14,978 nucleotides of DNA. Source: JALZAI01 sp038212215 (GTDB taxonomy: Bacteria; Actinomycetota; Actinomycetes; Mycobacteriales; Jatrophihabitantaceae). The stretch is from positions 1 through 14,978 of the forward strand of contig JBBQUT010000062.1 in assembly GCA_038212215.1 (NCBI GenBank), written 5' to 3'. The translations under genes were made by a program, and so were the position numbers. The notes beneath the pieces are model-generated. The model ran no database searches. It was not told where the DNA came from and saw nothing but the letters and a program-made list of their open reading frames with translations. This document shows, one piece after another, positions 1 to 8,139 of this stretch (its first letter is position 1; each line of letters begins with the position of its first letter).

Positions 1-270
1 CTCCGGCCGGGTCGCCACCTCGTCGATCGCCCGAGTTGCATTCGTGGCCCTCCAAGCTCGTGTTCGAATGCTGAGCGACCGCGTCAACCTAACAGCCACG
101 ACGCGCATATAGCCTGAGCGACTCAGGTTTGTCGGCGCTCGGGACAGCGCGGCAGCGAGCTCGTGTGATTTGACTGCCCGTTGACGGGCGAAAGCTAGCG
201 TAAGAGTCAGTTCAGTCGAGGCCCAACGGCGGCGGCCGCGCGCAGATGTCCACAACCGCAGGGAGCCCGC
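1..270. other. Left-edge non-coding region with two short dyads
   Basis: I find no convincing gene here. Two perfect inverted repeats stand out. CCTGAG-CGA-CTCAGG lies at 113-127 and is followed by TTT. GCCCG-TTGA-CGGGC lies at 176-189. The second sits between a TTGACT at 170-175 and a TAGCGT at 196-201, which resemble -35 and -10 boxes, but their 20-base spacing is longer than usual. The region would be the upstream control region of the lipoprotein gene. The first dyad could equally be the terminator of a gene lying to the left of the window. Confidence 0.35.
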
Positions 271-807
271 GTGCGAAGACTGATAGCTGCAACGCTCGCG
301 ATCACCTGCCTCGCGGCGGGCTGCACATCGGCTTCCGCCGGCAAGACAACGTCGGCGTCGTCGACACCGGTCAGCACGCCGGCGCCGACGACCGCGCCGG
401 TAGCGAGCGGCGCGGAGGTGCCCGCGGGCGACGTTGCGCTGATCTTCGCGATGTATCGGAAGGTCAGCCAGGCGTTTCGCCGCAACCCTGACGATGGGGT
501 CCGAGAAGTGATCGCGACCCAGTACCCGGGAGACCGCGCCGACGTCGGTTTCGCTCGCTGCATCAACGCCATCGCCCCCGGGGCGAAGACCGTGCCGCGC
601 TCAATGAGCGTTAGCTTCGCGCCGAAGGCCAAGAGCACTACACCCGATCCGGGGTACACCGTGAACTCGGCGCACGCGCACAACCTGCATCCCGCTGGGC
701 GCATCTACACCACCGAGGTGACGATCACGCAGAGCGGGCGAGCCTCCGTCCACATCCGCCACCAGGTCGTCCTGAACGGCAAGGCTTACCAATTCTCGGC
801 GTGCTGA
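271..807 (+). CDS. Putative secreted lipoprotein of unknown function
   Basis: This is a 178-residue protein with a lipoprotein signal peptide: MRRL at the N-terminus, a hydrophobic stretch at 5-16 and the lipobox LAAGC at 14-18, so Cys18 should be lipidated. A Ser/Thr/Pro/Ala-rich linker (about 19-50) follows, as is usual for actinobacterial surface lipoproteins, then a globular domain of about 125 residues. Cys97 and the C-terminal Cys178 could form a disulfide. The start is GTG at 271, preceded by GGGAG at 261-265 with five bases between. I do not recognise the domain family. It is convergent with the nuclease gene downstream. The membrane-anchored export prediction is strong; the function is unknown. 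Confidence 0.8.
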   Translation: MRRLIAATLAITCLAAGCTSASAGKTTSASSTPVSTPAPTTAPVASGAEVPAGDVALIFAMYRKVSQAFRRNPDDGVREVIATQYPGDRADVGFARCINAIAPGAKTVPRSMSVSFAPKAKSTTPDPGYTVNSAHAHNLHPAGRIYTTEVTITQSGRASVHIRHQVVLNGKAYQFSAC

Positions 808-810
808 ACC

Positions 811-848
811 GGCGCCGATCAAGGCGTCGCCCCGACGCTAGCGGCGCC
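811..848. terminator. Hairpin between convergent genes, probable bidirectional terminator
   Basis: Nested perfect stems are visible: GGCGCC at 811-816 pairs with GGCGCC at 843-848, and GCGTCG (824-829) pairs with CGACGC (833-838) around a CCC loop. It starts three bases after the lipoprotein stop and lies between two convergent genes. No U-tract follows, which is common for GC-rich actinobacterial terminators. The rest of the gap (849-963) shows nothing clear. Confidence 0.45.
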
Positions 849-963
849 TGCCGATCCCCGTTCCGTCCATCGATGCGTTGCGCAGGCCGCAAACCCATCG
901 CCAGCATGACCAGCTCAGGCTGCGCGCCAAAAGCCGCGATAGGAGCCCGGGACGGCAGCGCTT

Positions 964-1839
964 TTAGGAGACCGGAGTCACCCGACGCTCGCCCTGCGCC
1001 GTTGCGAGGGCGTCGTGCGGGAACGGCGGGGGGACGCCGCCGAAGGCCGGGCACAGCGCTCGGTGATCGCACCACTCGCACAGCCTCGACGGGCTAGGCC
1101 GGAAGTCCCCGGTCAGGCTGGCCCGCTCGATCGCGGCCCAGATGGCCTTGAGGGTGCGTTCGAATCGCGCGAGTTCCTCGGCGTCGGGCGCGTAGCTGAG
1201 GGTGTCGGTGTCCGCGAGGTACATCAGGCGCAGCTGCCGCGGGACGACGCCCCGCATGCGCCAGAGCACCAGTGCGTAGAACTTCATCTGGAACAGTGCC
1301 TTGGCCTCGAACGCCTCGCGCGGCGTCGCGCCAGTCTTGTAGTCGACCACCCGGATGTCACCAGCGGGCGAGACGTCGAGCCGGTCGACGTATCCGCGCA
1401 GGCGCAGGCCGTCAACAACTACCTCGACGTGTTCCTCGCGCGCTGCCGGCTCGAGGCGCGACGGGTCTTCGAGCTGGAAATAGTTGGTCAGTAGGGCAGC
1501 GGCGGAGGCGAGCCAGTCGGCCAATTCACTGCCGCTGGGGTCGTCGGTGAATAGCTGCGCGCAGTCGGGCGACTGCTCCAGCACGCCCTGCCAGGCGGAG
1601 GGCAACAACTCGTGTGCCGCGGCGACGGTCCGCTGCGCGGCCGGAAGGTCGAAGAGGCGCTCGAGGACGACGTGGACGACGGTGCCTCGGGTGGCCACCC
1701 GCGACGGGGTCTGGGGCAGCCGATCAATAGAGCGGAACCGGTAGAGCAGCGGGCAGGTCTTGAAGTCGGCGGCACGTGATGGCGACAGCGACCCCACGAT
1801 CAGCTCGGGGATCGCAACCTCGACCACTTCTTCGCTCAT
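964..1839 (-). CDS. RecB-family PD-(D/E)XK nuclease with Cas4/AddB-like Fe-S cysteines
   Basis: This 291-residue protein has the RecB-like nuclease core. GTVVHVVLE contains the early His56, GYVDRLD carries a conserved Asp at about 152, VVDYKTG gives catalytic Asp166 and Lys168, and the QMKFYAL helix contains Gln184. Four cysteines, Cys29 near the N-terminus and Cys254, Cys257 and Cys263 in CEWCDHRALC, match the split 4Fe-4S arrangement of Cas4 and AddB-type nucleases. The expected role is DNA end processing, but the substrate is unknown. The frame stays open upstream to 2073. I place the start at the ATG at 1839 because GGGGA sits five bases before it and the family homology begins there. Mycobacteria carry a similar gene near trmI and mpa (Rv2119). 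Confidence 0.9.
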   Translation of the reverse strand: MSEEVVEVAIPELIVGSLSPSRAADFKTCPLLYRFRSIDRLPQTPSRVATRGTVVHVVLERLFDLPAAQRTVAAAHELLPSAWQGVLEQSPDCAQLFTDDPSGSELADWLASAAALLTNYFQLEDPSRLEPAAREEHVEVVVDGLRLRGYVDRLDVSPAGDIRVVDYKTGATPREAFEAKALFQMKFYALVLWRMRGVVPRQLRLMYLADTDTLSYAPDAEELARFERTLKAIWAAIERASLTGDFRPSPSRLCEWCDHRALCPAFGGVPPPFPHDALATAQGERRVTPVS

Positions 1840-2002
1840 CGCCGTCCCCGCACGTTTCCGCAGCGGCATCGGCACACGCTGTGAAACCAGCTGTGAAACG
1901 TGCTGTATCGCTTGTTCGTACGGCCAGGCTCGCTCATGAACCGACCATAGGCTGGCCCTCCGACAAGTCCGGCTGACAGTCGCGCGCCGTACCATCGCGC
2001 CC
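1840..2002. promoter_or_regulatory. Divergent control region with direct and inverted repeats
   Basis: The region separates the divergent nuclease and M50 protease genes. It holds a 10-base direct repeat GCTGTGAAAC at 1878-1887 and 1890-1899, a 12-base period. It also holds a 9-base inverted repeat, GCACGTTTC at 1850-1858 and GAAACGTGC at 1895-1903, whose right arm overlaps the second direct copy. This looks like a regulator-binding site close to the nuclease start. A TAGGCT (-10-like) lies at 1948-1953. The regulator is unknown and not encoded recognisably in the window. Confidence 0.4.
1990..2002 (+). promoter_or_regulatory. Candidate leaderless promoter of the M50 protease gene
   Basis: TACCAT at 1990-1995 fits the actinobacterial -10 consensus TANNNT and ends seven bases before the ATG at 2003. 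No Shine-Dalgarno sequence lies before the ATG. That spacing would start the transcript at or next to the start codon. TAGGCT at 1948-1953 is an alternative -10 giving a leader of about 45 bases. Confidence 0.4.
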
Positions 2003-3145
2003 ATGACCGACAAGCGACAACAGCGGCGCGCCGCGCCGATGCTGCCGCTCGGACGGGTCCTCGGCGTCCCCATTTTCTTCGCGCCGTCCTGGCTCGCGAT
2101 CGCCGCCGTGCTGACCTACCTGTACGGCCCGCTCGTGCGGGATTCGGTGGCCGGGGTCAGCGCGAGCGTTGGTTACCTCGTCGCGTTCGGCTATGCGGTG
2201 CTGTTCGCCCTGTGCGTGCTTGCGCACGAGATCGGGCACACGGTCGTCAGCGTGTCCGTCGGCAAGCCGGTGCGCCGCATCGTGATCTTCTTCCTGGGCG
2301 GCGTCTCGGAGATCGAACACGAGCCCGATCGCCCGCGTGAGGAGTTCTTGATCGCGGCGGCCGGCCCGCTGGTGTCGGCGATCCTTACCGGTGCCGCGCT
2401 GCTCGGGGCTCTCGCGCTGGATCAGCACACGCTGCCCGGCGTGCTGTGCGCCTTGCTGTTCTGGGGCAACCTGGTCGTGACGATCTTCAACCTGCTGCCC
2501 GGCCTGCCGCTGGACGGTGGCCGGCTGCTGCGTTCGGCGGTGTGGGCAGTGACTCGATCGCGGCTGACCGGCACCCGAGCCGGGGCGTGGGCGGGGCGGG
2601 GCGTCGCGGTGCTGGTCGCGGTGGCCGGGCTGGTGCTCAACCGGTCCTCAGGCAGCAGTGCGGCGGTGGTCACCGCTGGCATCCTCCCGTTCGTGATCGC
2701 CGCCTATCTGTGGATCGGCGCTGGGCAGACGCTGAAGGTCGCCGAGATCATGGACCGCCTACCGGGCGTGCACCTCGACACACTGCTTCGGCCCGGCCTG
2801 CTCGTCCCGTCCGACATCTCGATTGCCGAGGCGTTGCGGCGGATCTGGACGGGACAGGCCCGCGGGCTGGTGATCGTCGATGCCGACCAGCACCCGTCCG
2901 CGATCGTCGACGAGGCGCGCCTGGGCGCGGTACCGGTCGAGCGACGCCCGTGGACGCAGCTGACGGCCGTCGCGCGGCCGCTTGAGGCCGGGCTCGTGTT
3001 GCCCGCGGGCCTCGCCGGCGACGAACTGCTCACGGCGGTTCGCGCGACGCCCGCCAACGAATACCTGGTCGTCAACGCCGACGGCTCGCCGGCGGGAATC
3101 CTGTCCACTGCGGATCTGTCCCGCGCCCTGGAGATCGCCCGGTGA
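2003..3145 (+). CDS. M50 site-2-type intramembrane metalloprotease with CBS domains
   Basis: This 380-residue membrane protein carries the zinc motif HEIGH at 75-79 within a transmembrane helix, and the second M50 motif LPLDGG, with Asp171 as the third ligand. Hydrophobic segments lie near 28-43, 55-78, 118-140, 147-165, 198-212 and 220-240. A C-terminal soluble part (about 245-380) looks like a CBS pair; it ends with NADGSPAGILSTADLSRAL, typical of a CBS strand-helix. CBS domains commonly bind adenine nucleotides, so activity may respond to energy state (family knowledge). The product would cut membrane proteins within or near the bilayer, for example anti-sigma factors; no target is visible here. 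The gene is coupled to trmI by the overlap GTGA at 3142-3145. Confidence 0.93.
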   Translation: MTDKRQQRRAAPMLPLGRVLGVPIFFAPSWLAIAAVLTYLYGPLVRDSVAGVSASVGYLVAFGYAVLFALCVLAHEIGHTVVSVSVGKPVRRIVIFFLGGVSEIEHEPDRPREEFLIAAAGPLVSAILTGAALLGALALDQHTLPGVLCALLFWGNLVVTIFNLLPGLPLDGGRLLRSAVWAVTRSRLTGTRAGAWAGRGVAVLVAVAGLVLNRSSGSSAAVVTAGILPFVIAAYLWIGAGQTLKVAEIMDRLPGVHLDTLLRPGLLVPSDISIAEALRRIWTGQARGLVIVDADQHPSAIVDEARLGAVPVERRPWTQLTAVARPLEAGLVLPAGLAGDELLTAVRATPANEYLVVNADGSPAGILSTADLSRALEIAR

Positions 3146-3978
3146 GCGCTCCCGGTTCGGGACCGTTCCGGGAAGGCGAGCGGGTGCAGCTCAGTGACCC
3201 CAAGGGGCGCCTGCACACCGTCACGCTCGAATCCGGCAAGCAATTTCACACCCACCGGGGCGCGATCGAGCACGACAGTCTGATCGGTGCAGCCGAGGGC
3301 AGCGTAGTTACTTCGGTGTCGGGCACGCACTACCTCGCGCTGCGTCCGCTGCTCAGCGACTTCGTGCTGTCGATGCCGCGCGGGGCTGCGGTGATCTACC
3401 CGAAGGACGTCGGCCAGATCCTCGTCCACGGCGACATCTACCCCGGCGCGACGGTGCTGGAAGCGGGCGCCGGGTCGGGCTCGCTCACCTGCGCGTTGCT
3501 GCGAGCGGTCGGACCCGACGGGCAGGTGATCTCCTATGAACTGCGCGAGGACCACGCCGAGGTGGCCGTGCGCAACGTCGAGACCTTCTTCGGGCACCGC
3601 CCCCCGAACTGGAGCCTGCATATCGCCGGTGCCGCCGAGCATCCGAGCGATCAACCTGTCGATCGGGTCGTACTGGACATGCTCAGCCCGTGGGAGGTGC
3701 TGGCACCGATGGCGCAGGCGCTCAGCCCTGGCGGGGTGTTCATCGGCTACGTCGCCACTACGACCCAGCTATCGCGACTGGTGGAGGCGCTGCGCGAGAT
3801 CGGTGGCTTTACCGAGCCCAGTTCCTGGGAGACGCTGCAGCGCGGCTGGCACGTGGTGGGTCTCGCAGTGCGCCCGGAACACCGGATGATCGGGCACACG
3901 GCGTTGCTTGTCAGCGCTCGCCGGCTCGCACCCGGTGTCGTCGCACCGCCTCGCCAGCGCCGCCCGGCAAAAGGCTGA
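3142..3978 (+). CDS. trmI: tRNA (adenine-N1)-methyltransferase, TrmI type (m1A58)
   Basis: This 278-residue protein methylates N1 of A58 in the tRNA T-loop using SAM (family knowledge; actinobacterial TrmI is a tetramer). An N-terminal small beta domain comes first. A Rossmann methyltransferase domain follows, with the SAM-binding motif VLEAGAGSGSLT at 105-116, the acidic YELRED at 132-137 and VVLDML with the catalytic-site Asp179, then SPWE. A GTG start at 3142 overlaps the protease stop by four bases, so translation is probably coupled. The gene is a close match in layout to mycobacterial Rv2118c, which also lies near mpa. It is convergent with the ferredoxin gene, with only 17 bases between the stops. 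Confidence 0.95.
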   Translation: MSAPGSGPFREGERVQLSDPKGRLHTVTLESGKQFHTHRGAIEHDSLIGAAEGSVVTSVSGTHYLALRPLLSDFVLSMPRGAAVIYPKDVGQILVHGDIYPGATVLEAGAGSGSLTCALLRAVGPDGQVISYELREDHAEVAVRNVETFFGHRPPNWSLHIAGAAEHPSDQPVDRVVLDMLSPWEVLAPMAQALSPGGVFIGYVATTTQLSRLVEALREIGGFTEPSSWETLQRGWHVVGLAVRPEHRMIGHTALLVSARRLAPGVVAPPRQRRPAKG

Positions 3979-3999
3979 ACTACCAAGAGGCTGAACTAC
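3972..3999. repeat. 12-base direct repeat spanning two convergent stop codons
   Basis: AGGCTGAACTAC occurs at 3972-3983 and again at 3988-3999, a 16-base period. The first copy supplies the trmI stop (TGA at 3976-3978). The second supplies the ferredoxin stop on the minus strand (CTA at 3996-3998, read as TAG). It looks like a small local duplication at the junction. Confidence 0.8.
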
Positions 4000-4289
4000 G
4001 CTGCCGGACCCGCGATTTCGACGTCGTCGCTCGATCGCACGACATGGATGCAGTCACCCGGGCAGTCCTTGGCCGAGCTGATGACGTCCAACCGGAGGTT
4101 TGCGGGGACGACCGCCCGCTCGCCGGGTGCTGCGAGCAGGTCCCCGGTGTCGTTCTTGACGTAGGCCAGACCGTCGACGTCGAACTCGAAGACCTCCGGG
4201 GCGTACTGGACGCACAGCCCGTCGCCGGTGCAAAGGTCCTGATCGATCCACACGCGAAGACTGTCGGCCTCTGGTTGCGTCGCCGCCAC
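3996..4289 (-). CDS. Small ferredoxin, probably [3Fe-4S]
   Basis: This acidic 97-residue protein resembles actinobacterial 3Fe-4S ferredoxins. Cys20 and Cys26 lie in DLCTGDGLCVQYAPEVF, and Cys76 and Cys80 lie in KDCPGDCIHV. The C-x5-C spacing with a Gly-rich middle lacks the usual extra Cys of a 4Fe-4S motif, which points to a 3Fe-4S cluster. It probably donates electrons in the cytoplasm, often to cytochromes P450, but no P450 is in the window. The start is GTG at 4289 with GGGGA upstream. It is divergent from arc, an arrangement I recall from other actinobacteria; the functional reason is unknown. Confidence 0.9.
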   Translation of the reverse strand: MAATQPEADSLRVWIDQDLCTGDGLCVQYAPEVFEFDVDGLAYVKNDTGDLLAAPGERAVVPANLRLDVISSAKDCPGDCIHVVRSSDDVEIAGPAA

Positions 4290-4412
4290 TGCGGTTCCCC
4301 GTCCGTCACGAAAGAAGATTGCCTTACTTGCCCAGGGTAGTTGCCGAGCCAGTGTGCCTTGTCTGTGTAGGGTTGGGACTCGCGCTCACTCCACCACATT
4401 GGAGGTGCCCGC
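4290..4412. promoter_or_regulatory. Divergent ferredoxin/arc promoter region
   Basis: For arc, TAGGGT at 4368-4373 fits a -10 box and would give a leader of about 33 bases containing the ribosome binding site GGAGG at 4401-4405, seven bases before ATG. For the ferredoxin gene, TACCCT on the minus strand (4339-4334) is a matching -10 box giving a similar leader with GGGGA before GTG. No good -35 boxes are evident at standard spacing. Confidence 0.45.
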
Positions 4413-6167
4413 ATGGCGCACGACCCGCAGTCAGCACCGCGTCCGAACGACTCCGACATTCGTCGACGCGCGGCGTTGCTGGAGCAGGAAGTCGAGCTGC
4501 TCCGTAGCAAGGTAGCCGAGTCGCCACGGCACATGCGCCTGCTCGAAGACCGTCTCGTCGAGGCCCAGGCCCGTATCGCTTCGCTCAACGACCGCAACGA
4601 GCGCCTCGCGCAAACCTTGCGCGAGGCACGCGACCAGATGGTTCAGCTCAAGGAAGAGATCGACCGGCTCGCGCAGCCACCCAGCGGTTACGGGGTTTTT
4701 CTGGAACTGTTCGACGACGGGACCGTGGACATCTTCACCTCCGGCCGCAAGTTGCGCGTTGCCGTCTCGCCGGAAGTCGAGGCCGGTAAGTTGCAGCATG
4801 GCCAGGAGGTCATGCTCAACGAGGCGATGAACGTCGTGGCGGCCCGCGGGTTCGAACGAGCCGGCGAAGTCGTCATGCTCAAGGAAATCCTCGACGGTGG
4901 CGACCGCGCATTGGTCATCGGGCACACCGACGAGGAACGCGTGGTCCACCTCGCCGATGTCCTGCGCGAGAACCCGCTGCGTGCCGGCGACTCGCTGCTG
5001 CTCGAGGGCCGCTCGTCCTATGCCTATGAGCGGGTGCCCAAGAGCGAGGTCGAGGAACTCATCCTCGAGGAGGTTCCCGACATCGACTACACCGATATCG
5101 GCGGGCTGACCAAGCAGATCGAAGCCATTCGGGACGCAGTCGAGCTGCCGTTCCTGCATGCGGACCTGTTCCGCGAGCACCAATTGCGCCCGCCGAAGGG
5201 CATCCTGCTTTACGGCCCGCCCGGATGCGGCAAGACCCTCATCGCCAAGGCCGTCGCCAACTCACTGGCCAAGCAGGTGCAGCGGGTGAGCGGCGGGGAC
5301 GAGAAGGCGACGTCGTTCTTCCTCAACATCAAAGGCCCCGAGCTGCTCAACAAGTACGTCGGCGAGACTGAACGTCACATCCGCCTGGTGTTCCAGCGGG
5401 CCCGCGAGAAGGCGTCCGAAGGCACTCCGGTGATCGTGTTCTTCGACGAGATGGACTCGATCTTCCGTACCCGCGGCTCAGGTGTGTCCTCCGACGTCGA
5501 GAACACGATCGTGCCGCAGCTGCTGAGCGAGATCGACGGCGTCGAGGGGCTCGAGAACGTCATCGTGATCGGTGCGTCCAACCGCGAGGACATGATCGAC
5601 CCGGCGATTCTGCGGCCCGGCCGGCTCGACGTGAAAATCAAGATCGAGCGTCCGGACGCGGAGGCCGCACGCGACATCTTCTCCAAGTACATCCTGACCG
5701 GGCTGCCGATCCACGCCGAGGACATCGCCGAGCACGGGGGCAACGTCGATGCCACGGTCGCTGCGATGATCCAGCACACCGTCGAGCGGATGTATACCGA
5801 GTCCGACGAGAACCGTTTCCTGGAAGTCACCTACGCCAACGGCGACAAGGAGACGCTCTACTTCAAGGACTTCAACTCCGGCGCGATGATCCAAAACATC
5901 GTCGATCGCGGAAAGAAGATGGCCATCAAAGACCTGTTGACCACCGGCCAGAAGGGGCTGCGCCTGCAGCACCTGATCGCCGCCTGCGTCGACGAGTTCC
6001 GCGAGAACGAGGATCTACCCAACACCACCAACCCCGACGACTGGGCCCGGATTTCCGGGAAGAAGGGCGAGCGGATCGTCTACATCCGCACGCTGGTGTC
6101 CGGCGGCAAGACCGGCGACGCCGGACGCGCCATCGACACCGTAGGCAACACCGGCCAGTACCTGTAG
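4413..6167 (+). CDS. arc: Proteasome-associated AAA+ ATPase ARC/Mpa
   Basis: This 584-residue ATPase is a complete ARC/Mpa. Residues 15-88 form the N-terminal coiled coil that captures Pup, followed by two OB-fold domains (about 90-220) and the AAA+ domain. That domain has Walker A GPPGCGKT at 268-275, pore loop KYVGE at 314-318, Walker B IVFFDE at 341-346, sensor-1 Asn390 and the arginine-finger segment RPGR at 401-404. The C-terminus GQYL is the tail that inserts into the 20S alpha-ring, so a proteasome is expected in the genome. The hexamer unfolds pupylated proteins and feeds them to the 20S core. The start is well set by GGAGG at 4401-4405. dop, normally the next gene, lies 5.6 kb away. 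Confidence 0.98.
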   Translation: MAHDPQSAPRPNDSDIRRRAALLEQEVELLRSKVAESPRHMRLLEDRLVEAQARIASLNDRNERLAQTLREARDQMVQLKEEIDRLAQPPSGYGVFLELFDDGTVDIFTSGRKLRVAVSPEVEAGKLQHGQEVMLNEAMNVVAARGFERAGEVVMLKEILDGGDRALVIGHTDEERVVHLADVLRENPLRAGDSLLLEGRSSYAYERVPKSEVEELILEEVPDIDYTDIGGLTKQIEAIRDAVELPFLHADLFREHQLRPPKGILLYGPPGCGKTLIAKAVANSLAKQVQRVSGGDEKATSFFLNIKGPELLNKYVGETERHIRLVFQRAREKASEGTPVIVFFDEMDSIFRTRGSGVSSDVENTIVPQLLSEIDGVEGLENVIVIGASNREDMIDPAILRPGRLDVKIKIERPDAEAARDIFSKYILTGLPIHAEDIAEHGGNVDATVAAMIQHTVERMYTESDENRFLEVTYANGDKETLYFKDFNSGAMIQNIVDRGKKMAIKDLLTTGQKGLRLQHLIAACVDEFRENEDLPNTTNPDDWARISGKKGERIVYIRTLVSGGKTGDAGRAIDTVGNTGQYL

Positions 6168-6357
6168 CCATCTGCGCTGTCAGCGCCTGCTCTCCCCGCT
6201 GGTGGCTGGTTTGGTCATGTCCGAAACTTGCTGGCAGCGCTGGGTCTTCAGGCGGCGCCGGATCTCAGGGCAGGAGTCAGGGCGTTCACTGAGGCGCGCG
6301 GACCGGCCCCGAGCGCACGATGCGAGTGAGCAGCGTGCGAGGCGCCGAGGGGGCATC
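6168..6357. other. Gap after arc with a short hairpin
   Basis: GCGCTG-T-CAGCGC at 6174-6186 is a perfect short inverted repeat seven bases after the arc stop and may end arc transcription, though it has no U-tract. The rest of the gap shows no supported gene. An open frame from 6202 runs into the ABC ATPase but reads as Arg-rich low-information sequence, so I treat it as non-coding. The ribosome binding site of the next gene is GAGGGGG at 6347-6353. Confidence 0.35.
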
Positions 6358-7269
6358 ATGATACGAGCGCGAGGTCTCACCAAGAGCTACGGATCGGTCC
6401 GCGCGGTCGACCAGCTCAGCTTCGACGTCAAGCCCGGCGTCGTTACCGGCTTCCTCGGCCCGAACGGCGCGGGCAAGTCCACGACCATGCGCATGATCAT
6501 CGGTCTGGACCGCCCGTCGCGCGGATCGGTCACCGTGAACGGGCGCGCCTACGGCGACATCCGACGGCCGCTGCACGAGGTAGGTGCGCTGTTGGAAACC
6601 GGGGCGGTGCACGGCGGGCGCAGCGCCTTCCACCACCTGCTGTGCCTGGCCCAGAGCAACGGCATCGCCACGCGCCGGGTCGGCACCGTCCTTGACATCG
6701 TCGGCCTGGATGGTGCGGCACGCCGGCGGGCCGGGACGTTCTCGCTCGGGATGCGGCAGCGGCTCGGCCTCGCCGCGGCGCTGCTCGGTGACCCGCCGGT
6801 GTTGCTGTGCGACGAGCCGATCAACGGACTCGACCCCGAGGGGATCCTCTGGATCCGTACCCTGCTGCGCCGCCTGGCTGCCGAAGGCCGGACGGTGTTC
6901 GTATCGAGCCACTTGATGAGCGAAATGGCCGTGACGGCCGACCGCCTCATCGTCGTCGGGCGAGGCCGGCTCATCGCCGACGCGAGCACGCAGGAAATCA
7001 TCGATCGCAGCGCGGTGCAGTCGGTCACCGTCCGCACACCGACGCCGGCGAAGCTACGCGATCTGCTCCTCGCCCGCGGCGCGGTGGTCGACGCCGGCGC
7101 GGACGGCACCCTGCTCGTCGCGGGCTTGGACGCCGCGTGCGTCGGCGATCTCGCCGCCGATCACGGCATCCGGCTGCGGGAGCTGTCCACCAGAAGCGCC
7201 TCGCTCGAGGAAGCGTTTCTGAAGTTGACCCAGGACAGCACCGATTTCCGCGCGGGAGAGGTGGCGTGA
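6358..7269 (+). CDS. ABC-2 type transporter ATP-binding protein
   Basis: This 303-residue ATPase belongs to the drug/lantibiotic-type ABC exporters (CcmA/BcrA-like). Counting from ATG 6358, it has Walker A GPNGAGKST at 34-42, the signature FSLGMRQRLG at 128-137, Walker B VLLCDEP at 148-154, the D-loop NGLDP and the switch histidine in SSHLMSE. A C-terminal extension of about 90 residues ends in LEEAFLKLT, usual for this family. The start is set by GAGGGGG four bases upstream and by the family start MIRARGLTKSYG. Its partner permease begins two bases after its stop. The substrate cannot be told; export or self-immunity are the family's usual roles. There is no visible link to pupylation. Confidence 0.95.
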   Translation: MIRARGLTKSYGSVRAVDQLSFDVKPGVVTGFLGPNGAGKSTTMRMIIGLDRPSRGSVTVNGRAYGDIRRPLHEVGALLETGAVHGGRSAFHHLLCLAQSNGIATRRVGTVLDIVGLDGAARRRAGTFSLGMRQRLGLAAALLGDPPVLLCDEPINGLDPEGILWIRTLLRRLAAEGRTVFVSSHLMSEMAVTADRLIVVGRGRLIADASTQEIIDRSAVQSVTVRTPTPAKLRDLLLARGAVVDAGADGTLLVAGLDAACVGDLAADHGIRLRELSTRSASLEEAFLKLTQDSTDFRAGEVA

Positions 7270-7270
7270 G

Positions 7271-8083
7271 ATGACGAGCACAGTGCCGCTACGTCCGGCC
7301 CAGCCGCACACCATCGGCTTCGGCAACGTGCGGCGCTCGGAGTTCACAAAGCTTCGCTCGGTTCGCTCGACCTACTGGACGGCGTTAGTCGCCGCACTGG
7401 GCGCGATCGCGGTCGGCGTGCTCATCTGCATCCAGTGGCGCAACAACGTGTTGGCGGGAAAGGACTCGGTGGACGGATTGGATGCCCCACTGATCAGTCT
7501 CAACGGGTTGTACCTCGCGCAGGTCGCATTCGGCACGCTCGGCGTGCTGGTGATCAGTTCCGAGTACGGGACCGGCATGATTCGCGCGACGGTGGCTGCG
7601 GTTCCCCAGCGACGGGCGGTGCTCGCGGCCAAGGGCATCGTCTTCGCCGCAAGTTCCCTCGTCCTCGCCGAGATCCTCAGCTTCAGCGCATTCGGCATCG
7701 GCCAGGCGATCCTCGCGCCAACGCACGCGTCGGTGTCGATCACAGCGCCAGGTGCGCTGCGGGCCACGGTGGGCGGCGGGCTGTACCTCACCGCGGTCGG
7801 GTTGCTCGGCTTCGGCCTTGGCGCGCTCATTCGGCACACCGCGGGTGCACTGTCTGCGTTCTTCGGGGTGCTGTTCGCGTCGACAGCTCTGGTCGACCTG
7901 CTGCCGACCTCGTGGCGCAACGATCTCATCGACTACATGCCCGCCAACTCCGGTAGCCAGATCCTCACCACCGCGGCGAACGGCAGCGTCCTCGGCCCGT
8001 GGTCCGGCTTGGGCGTGCTGTGCTCGTACGCTGCGGCGGCGATCCTGGCCGCGTGCGTCCTGGTCACCCGGCGCGACGTGTGA
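7271..8083 (+). CDS. ABC-2 type transporter permease
   Basis: This 270-residue membrane protein has about six hydrophobic helices, near 36-54, 80-97, 120-148, 166-186, 190-210 and 244-265. The segment SSEYGTGMIRATVAAVP at 96-112 is typical of ABC-2 permeases that pair with BcrA-like ATPases. The N-terminal cytoplasmic part has the usual RSEFTKLRSVRSTYW. The ATG at 7271 follows the ATPase stop by a single base, with GAGAGG upstream, so the two genes are translated together. It would form the membrane channel of the exporter, two copies with two ATPases. The substrate is unknown. Confidence 0.92.
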   Translation: MTSTVPLRPAQPHTIGFGNVRRSEFTKLRSVRSTYWTALVAALGAIAVGVLICIQWRNNVLAGKDSVDGLDAPLISLNGLYLAQVAFGTLGVLVISSEYGTGMIRATVAAVPQRRAVLAAKGIVFAASSLVLAEILSFSAFGIGQAILAPTHASVSITAPGALRATVGGGLYLTAVGLLGFGLGALIRHTAGALSAFFGVLFASTALVDLLPTSWRNDLIDYMPANSGSQILTTAANGSVLGPWSGLGVLCSYAAAAILAACVLVTRRDV

Positions 8084-8139
8084 CCTCGCGGGAGCCGAGC
8101 TAAACCGCCCCAGCCCGCAGGCACGCCGCCCGGGCTTGC

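Noticed and set aside
40..85. tRNA T-arm look-alike (GTTCGAATGC)
   Set aside because: The flanks do not form a T-stem and no acceptor, D or anticodon arms can be drawn around it.
1840..2073. N-terminal extension of the nuclease to 2073
   Set aside because: It is Arg-rich, unlike the family, runs over the M50 gene start, and the ATG at 1839 has a clear ribosome binding site.
6320..6345. Another copy of the GAGCGAGCG repeat before the ABC gene
   Set aside because: Only short matches (GTGAGC, GCGAGG) are shared, which is expected by chance in this base composition.
6202..6357. N-terminal extension of the ABC ATPase
   Set aside because: The added residues are Arg-rich without family similarity, while ATG 6358 has a strong ribosome binding site and starts exactly where ABC ATPases start.
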